A stretch of 64,000 nt of DNA. Origin: Candidatus Omnitrophota bacterium (GTDB lineage: Bacteria; Hinthialibacterota; Hinthialibacteria; Hinthialibacterales; JAKPRU01). A program made the position numbers and the translations under genes. The notes beneath the pieces are model-generated. The model did no database searches, was not told the origin of the DNA, and worked only from the letters and a program-made list of their open reading frames with translations. The stretch lies in NCBI GenBank assembly GCA_029570205.1, contig JAKQSI010000118.1, positions 114,421 through 178,420 of the forward strand. The letters are read 5' to 3'. Positions 48,969 to 57,890 of the stretch are shown here, one piece after another. Numbering within the stretch: the first letter of the stretch is position 1; the number at the start of each line of letters is the position of its first letter.

Positions 48969-49801
48969 CAGTGGGGCAATCCTTTCTTGAATCTCCGTGG
49001 GCCGTCCGGGTGTTTCTCTTCGATGGAAGGCTCTTGGGATGCCGTCCCCTTCGGGAGCAGCAGGTTGGGTATGATGATGCCGATGAGGCAGGCCAGGATC
49101 AGGGGGGAACCCAACTTTCCCTCCAGGTCCCCGGGAACCATCAAGCGAGTAATAAAAAGGGCGAGCATCCCACCCCAGATCCCCCCGGTTAATGTAACAA
49201 TCAAGCGGACATTTTGCGGAGAGACCCCCGGAGGCCAGGTTCCCCGATTTGTCATCAGGAACAAAACCAACGCCAGTAGTACTCCTCCACCTCCCAACCC
49301 CGCCACACGTGCCATCCGGCCTTCACTCTCCGCCTGGTTCCGGAGTGCGCGCAGCGCCTGCCATTCCTGTTCGGGTGTATTGACCTCGACTACTCCACTG
49401 ATGGAACGAATCCGATCCGATATCTCTGGCACGTTGGGGAGCTGCGCAACGCCGGTAACCGGAGAAACCGAGCATTTTGCGGGCACACGGGAGTTCCACA
49501 ACGACTCCCATTCCGCTGCCGCCTCGGCGGGGCCGGTCCATGCAGGGATGAATCGGCTCCAGGTGGCGGACCGCACTTCCGCAATCCCCGCAATTTCCTG
49601 TGTTATGTGGTCGTAGTCCTCCGAAGGGAGACCTTTCTGAATCTGGACCGATATCGTCAGCTGTTCGCTTCTCCGGGCGATTTCATCCATCCTCAATCCC
49701 TCTATTCCTGCACCGATTTTCCAGACCGTTCCCAACAGCACAGCCAGGGTGGTACACAGAAATCCTGCGATCAATGATTTCGATAAAGATTGGTCTGACA
49801 T
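48968..49801 (-). CDS. FtsX-like membrane protein without FtsE
   Basis: A 277-residue protein with four transmembrane helices (about residues 10-30, 170-190, 205-230 and 240-255) and a large extracytoplasmic domain between helices 1 and 2, the topology of FtsX. The domain starts LTISVQIQKGLPSEDYD and ends SGVVEVNTPEQEW, close to the FtsX ECL1 outline, but overall similarity is weak. Its TGATG overlap with the EnvC-like gene supports the assignment. FtsE, the ATPase partner normally directly upstream, is missing: the upstream gene is a GT9 glycosyltransferase. The ATG at 49801 follows GAGGAG closely; a TTG 24 bases earlier is the alternative. Confidence 0.6.
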   Translation of the reverse strand: MSDQSLSKSLIAGFLCTTLAVLLGTVWKIGAGIEGLRMDEIARRSEQLTISVQIQKGLPSEDYDHITQEIAGIAEVRSATWSRFIPAWTGPAEAAAEWESLWNSRVPAKCSVSPVTGVAQLPNVPEISDRIRSISGVVEVNTPEQEWQALRALRNQAESEGRMARVAGLGGGGVLLALVLFLMTNRGTWPPGVSPQNVRLIVTLTGGIWGGMLALFITRLMVPGDLEGKLGSPLILACLIGIIIPNLLLPKGTASQEPSIEEKHPDGPRRFKKGLPH

Positions 49802-49846
49802 GTACTCCTCTTGTTCGGTCAACAAACGGATTATGAAGCCGCTCGG

Positions 49847-50923
49847 TTATGATAGTAATTCGAGCGAGGCGCGCACAACATCCCTGGTTTTTACCAGAGT
49901 CATGCAACAGTGCTTGTCCGGGGCCGGACAGTTTTTTTCCCAACACCCCAGGCAGGAAACGTTTGCCTGAACCACTCGATGCTCCCTGCCATAAGGACCG
50001 TTTCGGTCCGCATCGGACGGCCCGAAAAAGGAAACACTGGGGATGCCTGATGCCACCGCAATATGCAGCGGTCCGGTATCGTTTGTGATTACCAGCCTGC
50101 TTCGGCGGATCAGTTCGATCATCTCCAGAATATCTGTCTCTGGCGCAGGAACAACCCTGCCGGACATGGCCGAGGCGAGTACCGTATCCCGTAGCGATTC
50201 CTCACCCGGACCCCACAGCACCACAACGGGCCACTTCGTTTTCTCCGCGAGAATACCGGCTGCCTCGCCGAACCGTTCCGGCGCCCAGCACTTCGTGGGC
50301 CACCCCGCACCCGGCGAGACAATGATTGGAGGTATTCCTCCGGCAAACGATCCCAGCCATTCTCCCATTCGTTCCGCCGCTTTCCAGTCAACCGGCATTT
50401 CAAATCGGACTTCGGGATTCTCAATTCCCAGCGGTTTGATGAGGCAAAGGTTGCGGTCGATAATGTGACGCTTGTCCTCTTCGGGGAGAACCAATGTGTT
50501 ATTCAACCGGCGGCTGATTTCCGCGCCTTCTTTCCCGTTATACCCGATTCGAATTGGAATCCTCGCGAGGAAACTCCATGCCGCGCTCTTGGTCAGTCCG
50601 TGCACATCAATTGCCACCTGATACCGCCTGGAGCGAATCCGTTTCAGCAGACCTTCCAGCAACCGAAAGCGTTCCACGACAGAGTGTGCCTGCCGAATCT
50701 GTCTGCGCGGCATGACAACGACTTCATCCAGGCTTTTCAGGCCATACAGCATGGGGACAAGATAGTCCTCCACAAGCCACCCGATATGTGCCGTTGGGAA
50801 TGCTTGTCGCAGCGCTGTCAGCATGGGGATGGTGTGGATAATATCCCCGATATGCGACATGCGGATGATAAGGATACGTTCCGGCGGCCGGCTCAGATCG
50901 TATTTCAGCCGGTGGGAGGACAT
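49847..50923 (-). CDS. Glycosyltransferase family 9 (heptosyltransferase-like)
   Basis: A 358-residue GT-B enzyme of the ADP-heptose:LPS heptosyltransferase type. The N-terminal ILIIRMSHIGDIIHTIPML and the C-terminal TNDTGPLHIAVASGIPSV and FFGPSD are the family marks. Four Cys near the end (CLGCWEKNCPAPDKHCC) also occur in many GT9 proteins of this group. It probably adds a heptose or related sugar to lipid A core. GGAGG is ten bases before the ATG at 50923. It is followed by the FtsX-like gene on the same strand. Confidence 0.88.
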   Translation of the reverse strand: MSSHRLKYDLSRPPERILIIRMSHIGDIIHTIPMLTALRQAFPTAHIGWLVEDYLVPMLYGLKSLDEVVVMPRRQIRQAHSVVERFRLLEGLLKRIRSRRYQVAIDVHGLTKSAAWSFLARIPIRIGYNGKEGAEISRRLNNTLVLPEEDKRHIIDRNLCLIKPLGIENPEVRFEMPVDWKAAERMGEWLGSFAGGIPPIIVSPGAGWPTKCWAPERFGEAAGILAEKTKWPVVVLWGPGEESLRDTVLASAMSGRVVPAPETDILEMIELIRRSRLVITNDTGPLHIAVASGIPSVSFFGPSDADRNGPYGREHRVVQANVSCLGCWEKNCPAPDKHCCMTLVKTRDVVRASLELLS

Positions 50924-50968
50924 TAAAAGGAGACCTCCCCCTCTGTATCTCCCCCAGGGACGGTGAGA

Positions 50969-51013
50969 GGAAACACTGTAGGGGCAAGGCATGCCTCGCC
51001 CCTACAGTGTTTC
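50969..51013. repeat. Near-perfect 45-base palindrome
   Basis: GGAAACACTGTAGGGGC pairs with GCCCCTACAGTGTTTCC as a 17-bp perfect stem. Inside, AGGC-AT-GCCT pairs again after one A/C mismatch. It lies between the sugar transferase stop (51036) and GT9 start (50923); no T tract follows, so it is more likely a mobile palindrome than a terminator. Confidence 0.8.
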
Positions 51014-51035
51014 CAAGGATCCGGAAACCGTCTCA

Positions 51036-52418
51036 TCAAATCCTCCCCTTTCCCGTAATGACCACCCACAAGGTCTGAAGAATGATATAAAGATCGAAAA
51101 AGAGAGATTGATGGTCGATATAATACAGATCGTGATTCAACCGCACGGACATATCCTCCGTGCCTCGACAGCGGATCTGCTGATACCCGGTGATCCCCGG
51201 CTTGATCCGCAATCGCGCGCGTGTCGCTTCATCGTACCGATCCACCATCCAGAGTTCTTCGGGACGCGGTCCGACAACACTCATCTCACCGCGCAGGACA
51301 TTCCAGAACTGCGGCAATTCATCCAGGCTGAACCGGCGCAACCATCGTCCCAGGGGCGTCACACGCGGGTCATGTTCCAGCTTAAACACCGGCTGAGACA
51401 GGCTTTCCACGTCTACAATCTGGTCTAATTGCTGTTCGGCCTCTTTGACCATGGAGCGAAACTTGTAGATGGTAAATGGCCTTCCGTTTAAACCGGCGCG
51501 CTCCTGTCGAAAGATGATGGGGCCTCGACCCGACAGGCGAATCCCCAGCGCGATCAGGGCCATTACGGGAGAGAACAAAACCAAAACAATTATGGAGATA
51601 ACAATGTCCATGGTGCGCTTCAACGCCTGAGAAAGGCGGTCCCAGGGCGTGCGCTCCAGGGTATACCATTCCCCGTCATCCAGGACGCGCCAGCGTGGGT
51701 GTGGGCGTATCTCCCGATACAGGCGATGTGTAAAATGCAGCCGAACGGGCTCCTGCCGGCATTGCTCGATAAACTCCGCCGCTTCCTGTCCCTCCTTCGG
51801 TCCCAGATCCAGAAACAGGTCGTTGATATTGTATTTCTCGAAGAGGGGATACAGCGCTCGTCCCGGTTTCCCTGGGTTATTCTTGATCTCTTTCAGCGGT
51901 ATTGCGCAGCAAAGTGCGTATCCATATTCCGGGTGGTTCTTGAGAAACTCCTCAATCCGTCGATCCGACTGCTCAGAGAAAATAAGCAGGGCATTGGCCA
52001 GGTCGTAACCCTTTCGGCGGTAGTACGCGGCTCCCTTCAGAACAGCCCACCGGCACACGGAAGAGATGAGGACCAGAGAAACCCCGTTCATCAGCATGAC
52101 CATTCGGGAAAACGAGAAGAACCGATACCAGAACACCAGCGAAAGGAAAATCAGCGACGCCAACGTCACCGCCCGCAGCGTAAGATCCATCTGTCCCGCC
52201 AAACTTGGAGGGCGACGAGTCTCATACCCGCCAAAGAACCACAGGCTGCTTAGATACAGCAGAGAAAGAACAACTTGGGCAATCAGATAGTGTTCACACG
52301 GGGTTCCGTAATGGGTGCTGAAAAACCCGGACCAGAATCGGATGATGTAGGAGCCGATAAAACAAACCGCCAGCAGAACAGCGTCCAGGTACAGCAGGAT
52401 ACGTTCGGTACGGATCAT
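51036..52418 (-). CDS. Polyprenyl-phosphate sugar-1-phosphate transferase (exopolysaccharide initiating enzyme)
   Basis: A 460-residue WbaP/WcaJ-type enzyme. Four N-terminal helices (residues 8-115), a CoA-binding-like domain (about 140-235), then one helix and the catalytic domain with KRTMDI, FRQERAGLNGRPFTIYKFRSM, SLDELPQFWNVLRGEMSVVGPRPE and the C-terminal KPGITGYQQI. It starts a polysaccharide repeat unit by moving a hexose-1-phosphate to undecaprenyl phosphate. Its ATG overlaps the GT2 stop by four bases. Confidence 0.93.
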   Translation of the reverse strand: MIRTERILLYLDAVLLAVCFIGSYIIRFWSGFFSTHYGTPCEHYLIAQVVLSLLYLSSLWFFGGYETRRPPSLAGQMDLTLRAVTLASLIFLSLVFWYRFFSFSRMVMLMNGVSLVLISSVCRWAVLKGAAYYRRKGYDLANALLIFSEQSDRRIEEFLKNHPEYGYALCCAIPLKEIKNNPGKPGRALYPLFEKYNINDLFLDLGPKEGQEAAEFIEQCRQEPVRLHFTHRLYREIRPHPRWRVLDDGEWYTLERTPWDRLSQALKRTMDIVISIIVLVLFSPVMALIALGIRLSGRGPIIFRQERAGLNGRPFTIYKFRSMVKEAEQQLDQIVDVESLSQPVFKLEHDPRVTPLGRWLRRFSLDELPQFWNVLRGEMSVVGPRPEELWMVDRYDEATRARLRIKPGITGYQQIRCRGTEDMSVRLNHDLYYIDHQSLFFDLYIILQTLWVVITGKGRI

Positions 52419-53458
52419 GATTCCTCAGTGGATCGATCGGGGGCGGCGCCCCTTCTTCCTATTCGAAAACGAATTGTGCCTGAGATCAGTCCCGCGCCCA
52501 AGGCCAACGATCTTGCCGCCAGAAGGATCGGAACCCGCGCGGTGAGGTCCGGCGCACGGTCCCGGCACAGACGCAATGTGCCCGACATACAGGCAAGATC
52601 AGCCGCCGCGAACAGGATACAGAACAGCCAGGATGGCGACCAGAATACCGTCGCCGCCAGGAATCCCCAAAAGCCATAACTCAAAGGAATTTGCGCGATG
52701 AGCGTCGGGGGAGTGTGTGTATCGCCTTGGATACGACCCGGGTGACGCACCAGCAGATACGACTTGTAATAGGCAATGCGGAACTTCTTGCGAATGTACT
52801 CGGACAGGGTCTCCGCATGTCGATGAACCACTCGCGCATCGGGAACAAAAACCATCCGGTATCCCCGTTCCGCCATCCGAAACGAGAACTCCTGGTCCTC
52901 CACGGAGGCCGTCGGAAATCCCTCATCGAATCCCCCCAAGTCCAGGAAAATATCGCGTCGGAATCCCGCCGAATAGGTGTCGATAAAATCGATGGAATCG
53001 AATTGCTCCATACGGATGTACTTCTCTTCGTATTCCACCTGAACAAGACGTGCCACCCAGCTTGTCTGCCGCGTTTCGTAAGTTCCTTTGACACCCTGAA
53101 CGGCCGCATCCTCAAACGGGGCGAGCATCTTTTCCACCCAGTCCGGGCGCGGTTCGCAGTCGGCATCGGTGAACAGAAGAATCGGGCCGTTTGCCTCTTT
53201 TGCTCCCCGGTTACGCGCAGCGGCGGGCCCGGCATGATCCTGCGCCAGAATGCGAACAATCCTCTGCGGACCGGCGTGGTCTGCAATCCAATTCTCGACG
53301 ATTGCCACGGCGCTGTCGTTCGATCCGTCATCCACCACAATGGTTTCCAGGCAGCGCTCCGTTTCCTGATGGAGAACGGCATCCAGGCATCGAAGGACCG
53401 ATTCCACATCCCGATAGACAGGAATAACAACGGTTGCGGATGGTAGATTGGATTCCAC
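52415..53458 (-). CDS. Glycosyltransferase family 2 with C-terminal membrane helices
   Basis: A 347-residue GT2 enzyme: TVVIPVYRDVES near the start, VVDDGSNDS, the DxD-like TDADCEP, then GFDEGFPTASVEDQEFSFRM (the ED motif for base catalysis). After residue 250 three hydrophobic segments suggest membrane association. It likely elongates the glycan begun by the sugar transferase with which it is coupled (ATGA overlap). An internal GPAAARNRGAK motif is typical of mycofactocin-type and rhamnosyl GT2 enzymes; the sugar is unknown. Confidence 0.9.
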   Translation of the reverse strand: MESNLPSATVVIPVYRDVESVLRCLDAVLHQETERCLETIVVDDGSNDSAVAIVENWIADHAGPQRIVRILAQDHAGPAAARNRGAKEANGPILLFTDADCEPRPDWVEKMLAPFEDAAVQGVKGTYETRQTSWVARLVQVEYEEKYIRMEQFDSIDFIDTYSAGFRRDIFLDLGGFDEGFPTASVEDQEFSFRMAERGYRMVFVPDARVVHRHAETLSEYIRKKFRIAYYKSYLLVRHPGRIQGDTHTPPTLIAQIPLSYGFWGFLAATVFWSPSWLFCILFAAADLACMSGTLRLCRDRAPDLTARVPILLAARSLALGAGLISGTIRFRIGRRGAAPDRSTEES

Positions 53459-53532
53459 GCCTGTTGTCCCTCCGACTCTGCAACAGAGCAGTGTAACAGC
53501 TCCGGCACGAAAAACGCCATGCGAATCAAAAA

Positions 53533-54678
53533 CTAAATAGGCTCGATCTTCAACGGGAGACGGACACGGAATGTGGTTCCTTCCTCTCGGTTGGAAGTGA
53601 AAGATACTCGTCCCTGTAGATATCGTTCGGTGAGCAGTCTGACACTATACGTGCCAAGCCCGCGATTCCTGCTTTTTGTCGAGAAGGAACGATGAAAAAC
53701 CTGCAATTGGACGTCCCGTTCCATATATCCGGGATTATGAACCGTGAATTGAACCGCCCCATCTTCCTGTTCGCAACCGACTGTCACGGTCTCGCCCTTT
53801 TGACAGGCCTCCAACCCGTTTTTGATAAGGTTGCCGAGAACACGGCTCAGTAATTGTGGATCGGAAACAAATCGTACGTCTTGGGAGGATGGATCGACAC
53901 GAATCGACCGATTGGCAGCCACAAAATGCCTTGCGTAGAGTTGCACAACATCCGCCAAGAGGGACAAAGCGTCAATCGCGAAAGGACTTACCGACAGATC
54001 GCCGCTTTCCGCAGTCGCCAATTCGCTTTGTGCCTTGATCTCTTCCAGAATCCGATTGGTGATTTCGGTCAGTTTGCGCCGGTATTCCGGCCATTCATCG
54101 GGTTGGAGATCGTCCAGAATCTGCAAGTATCCCAGGAGTCCACCCGCCGTATTGAGGATGTCGTGAAAGAATATCTGTTCAAGCGCCGCCCGGCGCTTTT
54201 CATGGCTGATATCGGTCACGGTGAAGAAGGAGAACCTTTCCCCATCCATCTCAAACGGTGTGGCACAAACTCTCAGGTCCATGGCCTCACCCTGTTCTTT
54301 GCGAAGGATGCGACATTCCTGCACATCGCGTCTTCCGTGAATACTTGACAGGATCGCGCGGACCGCCCCACACGTCGTGCAGAACTCCGTTGTGCCGCAT
54401 TCACTCTCGCTCTCGAACATGTGAACGCATTGGAATGCCTCTCCCGGGCGAAGGCCACACAGCGACTCCCGTTCCTTTATACCCAAAAAATCCAGCAGAG
54501 ATCGGTTGCTGTAAACGATCTGACGTTGCTTGTTCAAAATCAGAACGATATCGGGGATCGCGTCCAGAAGGAGACATAAAAGGGAGAATCCGGAAAATTG
54601 CCGAAACTGTCGTTCTACATTCTCCGGTGAGACCGTTTCTGCCGGTGCAAAGTGAGTGGGCGATTTCTCGGAGTTCAT
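53533..54678 (-). CDS. PAS-domain sensor histidine kinase with Cys-rich PAS insert
   Basis: A 381-residue soluble kinase. The PAS domain (about 45-165) starts LLDAIPDIVLILNKQRQIVYSN and carries four Cys close together (CVHMFESESECG and CTTCGAV), a pattern that could bind a metal or Fe-S cluster. The kinase part has the acceptor His in FFHDILNTAGGLLGY, the N box LGNLIKNGLEAC, and G-box residues GLGTYSVRLL. The first 44 residues are a leader. The DHp motif HDILN differs from the usual HEIRN and groups it with NarX-like PAS kinases of anaerobes. No regulator gene is adjacent. Confidence 0.85.
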   Translation of the reverse strand: MNSEKSPTHFAPAETVSPENVERQFRQFSGFSLLCLLLDAIPDIVLILNKQRQIVYSNRSLLDFLGIKERESLCGLRPGEAFQCVHMFESESECGTTEFCTTCGAVRAILSSIHGRRDVQECRILRKEQGEAMDLRVCATPFEMDGERFSFFTVTDISHEKRRAALEQIFFHDILNTAGGLLGYLQILDDLQPDEWPEYRRKLTEITNRILEEIKAQSELATAESGDLSVSPFAIDALSLLADVVQLYARHFVAANRSIRVDPSSQDVRFVSDPQLLSRVLGNLIKNGLEACQKGETVTVGCEQEDGAVQFTVHNPGYMERDVQLQVFHRSFSTKSRNRGLGTYSVRLLTERYLQGRVSFTSNREEGTTFRVRLPLKIEPI

Positions 54679-54821
54679 CGTTGACGGTCCTTTGTATATT
54701 GCTCTGGGCATTCTTCCGTCGGATCATACGGTTTGCCTGTTTTCTGTCAAGCAGATTCGAGAAGGGCGGTGAGCCGATGGCTCTCACCGCCCTGTGTCTG
54801 CAAAGGATTGATCGGCGTCTG

Positions 54822-56063
54822 TTAGACCCGGTTTTGATCCGCCACATCACGGAAAATGTCTGCTGCCAGTTCGCAGTCATCTTCCGTGTATCGTTCGCAG
54901 AAAGTGGACCAGCGAATCCAGGTTTCCAGAAAGGCATGGGCGGTCGGGCAGGTGCGTTCATCGTACCGGTATTCGCGCGATGCGGGAGGCATGGAATACG
55001 GATAGATTTTCTGCCGCGCATTCTTCTGAAGGAATGTCAATGCTTCCGGCATGAGATAGTATTTTCCTATTCCTGCTCCGGGAATCCCGGCTTCTGCCAG
55101 CTGTTCGGCAAATTCCTCTGTGCTGCATCGGAACGCTTTCGGGTCCAGGTTGACCCCGACCATCCAGCAGGAATACACATTTTGATAATCCGGTATGGGC
55201 AACGGAGTGATACCGGGGATTTCTCCCAATTTCTGGGACAAGAGTCGGATCATCTGATCGCGTCGGGCGACCTGGTCTTTGATGAGTTCCAGTTGTGCCA
55301 GTGAGACTGCCGCAGTACACAGCGGCATCCGGTAGGCGAATCCGAGTTCCGTGTGCAGACGACCGAAATGCGGCTTCATCTGCGCGCCGCGACTCTGCCC
55401 GATAAACCGACAACGTTCGGCCAGATCGTCATCGTTGGTGACAACGCATCCCCCGACATCGGACCCCATGGTCTTCTCTGAATCGAATGAAAATCCGGCG
55501 GCTTGGCTCAAGGTTCCCGCATAGCGACCCTTGTATTCGCTGAAAACCGCTTGGCAGGCATCTTCATACACAATCAAACCGTGCTTTTCGGCCAGAGCAT
55601 TGATCGGGTCCATGTCGCAAATCAGGCCGGTCTTATGAACGGCAAGAATGGCCCGGGTCCGGTCCGTGATACACGGTTCGATGCTCTCCGCGCTTATGTT
55701 GACCGTGCCCGGAGCGGTGTCTGCAAAGACCGGGATATAGTTCTGATCGATCAGCCCCATGACTGTGCCGTAATCGGTAACCGGGCTGACGATGATTTCA
55801 TCGCCCGGCTCGAAGGGGAATGCCGCTGCCAAAACATGCAGGGCCGGTGTGCAGCCCGGTGTGGCAATGCAATGCTTCATCCCGATTTCTTCGGCAAACG
55901 CCTGCTCAAACCGTTCGGTCATGTTGCATGTCAAGCCGCTGTCCACCACCTCTTGCAGATATTTCATACAGTTCGGCCCCATGGTACGGGGAAATGCTGT
56001 CGGTAAAACCCCCACATCGTTTTTGTGCGCTTCCGCGCCATATTTCGCTCGTGTAATAGCCAT
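54822..56063 (-). CDS. DegT/DnrJ/EryC1/StrS-family aminotransferase
   Basis: A 413-residue PLP enzyme that normally adds an amino group to a nucleotide-activated keto-sugar. It has GCTPALHVLAAAFPFEPGDEI, the substrate loop YEDACQAV, the PLP Lys in FSFDSEKTMGSDVGGCVV, and the C-terminal stretch of the family. AAGGAG is eight bases before the ATG at 56063, which decides against a longer frame starting at 56159. It is the third gene of a leftward operon after nitrilase and deacetylase, with 13 bases after the deacetylase stop. Confidence 0.9.
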   Translation of the reverse strand: MAITRAKYGAEAHKNDVGVLPTAFPRTMGPNCMKYLQEVVDSGLTCNMTERFEQAFAEEIGMKHCIATPGCTPALHVLAAAFPFEPGDEIIVSPVTDYGTVMGLIDQNYIPVFADTAPGTVNISAESIEPCITDRTRAILAVHKTGLICDMDPINALAEKHGLIVYEDACQAVFSEYKGRYAGTLSQAAGFSFDSEKTMGSDVGGCVVTNDDDLAERCRFIGQSRGAQMKPHFGRLHTELGFAYRMPLCTAAVSLAQLELIKDQVARRDQMIRLLSQKLGEIPGITPLPIPDYQNVYSCWMVGVNLDPKAFRCSTEEFAEQLAEAGIPGAGIGKYYLMPEALTFLQKNARQKIYPYSMPPASREYRYDERTCPTAHAFLETWIRWSTFCERYTEDDCELAADIFRDVADQNRV

Positions 56064-56076
56064 GTTCTCTGCTCCT

Positions 56077-56808
56077 TTATTTATTGAGAAGAAACTCAAC
56101 AACTTCGTTCGGTTCCGCCAGCCAGACATCATCGCCGCCGATGCGGCAAACCGTCTCAAACCGCTCCTCCAATTGCTCCACAGTGCAGTCCTTCGCCGGG
56201 TGAATCGGTTTGCCGGGCATGGGGCAGTGGCAGTAGTCGATAATCCAGCCGTTCATGTCGATGGCTTGGTGGATGCGTTTATAGGGATCGAAGACGGAGA
56301 AAAACGGTTCGGGATATTCGGCGTGAAGAGGGCAGCGGCCCAGGCACATCAAATCCGTCTCCTGCGTGTTGACCTTGTCGTAGATTGTCAGGATCGCCCG
56401 ATATCCGGCTTTTCGGGCAACTTTGAGAGAGGCCGGGTAATTCTGGTTGCTACCCGGCACGCAGAAGATGGTGACCGGCATTTCCAGTTTCTCTTCAAGG
56501 ACTTTGCGGCTCTCCACAACCTCATATTCCGCGTTCTCATCGGTGATGTTCGGATGGGTCATGCTGTGACAGGAGACTCCCCATCCCTCTTTTGCAAGAT
56601 CGTGAATCTGTTCTTTCGTAAGGATCATCATGCCGTGGTAACTGCTTCCCGGAACATTTCGGGGAACCCCGATCTGCGGCGCGACCAGGGCCACATGCCC
56701 GGGAATCCCATATCGTCGATGCACCGGAACCGCATGGTCCAACAGCGCCGCGCAGCCTTCATCGTATGTGATCGAATACACCCATTTTTTTCCGTCTTTC
56801 CACATCAT
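56077..56808 (-). CDS. Polysaccharide deacetylase (NodB homology) with variant motifs
   Basis: A 243-residue CE4-like protein. Motif 1 reads SITYDEG instead of TFDDG, motif 2 SHSMTHP keeps the His pair, and motif 3 reads CVPGSNQN where RxPxG is expected. The metal-binding Asp and two His remain, so a deacetylase is likely but with altered substrate handling. The protein has no signal peptide, so it would act on a soluble cytosolic substrate rather than peptidoglycan. Its start overlaps the nitrilase stop by four bases. Confidence 0.75.
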   Translation of the reverse strand: MMWKDGKKWVYSITYDEGCAALLDHAVPVHRRYGIPGHVALVAPQIGVPRNVPGSSYHGMMILTKEQIHDLAKEGWGVSCHSMTHPNITDENAEYEVVESRKVLEEKLEMPVTIFCVPGSNQNYPASLKVARKAGYRAILTIYDKVNTQETDLMCLGRCPLHAEYPEPFFSVFDPYKRIHQAIDMNGWIIDYCHCPMPGKPIHPAKDCTVEQLEERFETVCRIGGDDVWLAEPNEVVEFLLNK

Positions 56809-57632
56809 GTCGTTCCTTCTTCAGACTTGGGTTTCACCAGATCCCCATAAAAATCGGGGCGGCGGATTTTGTCGTAAATCTCACGCATATCGCGATAACC
56901 ATCCCCCCAGAACGGCATCCGCCATTCGGGATCAAACTCGGCGATGCCGATACCGGGCCGATGGGCGGTCGAAACGATGATTCTCCCATCGGGTGCGATC
57001 ACCTTGGCATACCCCATGCTTTTTCCGGCGAGGTACGGCAACTCCAGGTATCGCGACAGGGCCAAATACATTTGACTGTCGATGGCCCGAGCCTTTTCGA
57101 TGCTCTCCAGCATGTCTCCCGTGTAGTCCAAATACATGGTGGGGACCAGGACAATATGCGCCCCTTTCAGGCCGTAAATTCGAAACATTTCCGGCACATG
57201 AATATCCATGCAGATCGCCATACCGAACTTCACATCCTCAAACTCGAAGAGCGGAAACGGGTCGCCGGAAACGGGAGTGGTGACAATGTATTCCTCGCTG
57301 GGAGCAGGGTGTTTCTTGCGGTAGATCCCCTGGAGATCGCCGGATCGGTCGAGGAAAAAGCCGGTATTGGCAACTCCCTCATCCACTTTGACCGAAAGGC
57401 TCCCCACTACGGCGATATTCTTTTGCGCTGCCGCTTTCCGAAACGCCTGGAACAGCGGGTGGTCCTCCATCCGATGTTCTCCGGGGGGACGACTGGCCAC
57501 AATATCCGGCTCCTCCGGCAGAAGAATCATATCGGCGCCCCGGTCTCCCGCTTCGTAAATGCTGTCCAGGCAGGTTTTCTCGGGATTTGTGCGATCCGCA
57601 GCGGTCACCGCAAGTCTGAAAATTCGCGACAC
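56805..57632 (-). CDS. Carbon-nitrogen hydrolase (nitrilase superfamily)
   Basis: A 275-residue enzyme. The catalytic triad is Glu in LLPEEPD, Lys in YRKKHPAPSEE and Cys in AICMDIHVPE, all at normal spacing. Most family members are amidases, not nitrile hydrolases. The GTG at 57632 has AAGGAG eight bases upstream and begins exactly before the first beta strand (SRIFRLAVTAADR), so a longer frame starting at 57719 is rejected. It leads the operon with the deacetylase and the aminotransferase, and together they may process an acylated amino sugar or amino acid. Confidence 0.88.
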   Translation of the reverse strand: MSRIFRLAVTAADRTNPEKTCLDSIYEAGDRGADMILLPEEPDIVASRPPGEHRMEDHPLFQAFRKAAAQKNIAVVGSLSVKVDEGVANTGFFLDRSGDLQGIYRKKHPAPSEEYIVTTPVSGDPFPLFEFEDVKFGMAICMDIHVPEMFRIYGLKGAHIVLVPTMYLDYTGDMLESIEKARAIDSQMYLALSRYLELPYLAGKSMGYAKVIAPDGRIIVSTAHRPGIGIAEFDPEWRMPFWGDGYRDMREIYDKIRRPDFYGDLVKPKSEEGTT

Positions 57633-57890
57633 AGGAGAATCTCCTTCTTTTTTCTTGTCGCTCGAACATACCGACCGGCCGATTCCTTGTCTATTCAAGA
57701 CTTTAGAATGGGGGTACAATCCGATTCGGTCCCGGTTGATTGTATTAACTGTACTATATCAGAAATCCTCTTTCTTTTGAACGCTTCTCTTAACCTAGTA
57801 TATGTACATTTATATCAGAAAAAGGGAAAAAGCGGGAATAGGTCAATGGGACGGGCAGGACAGATGGAAGGGAAATAAAAGGACTGGGAA

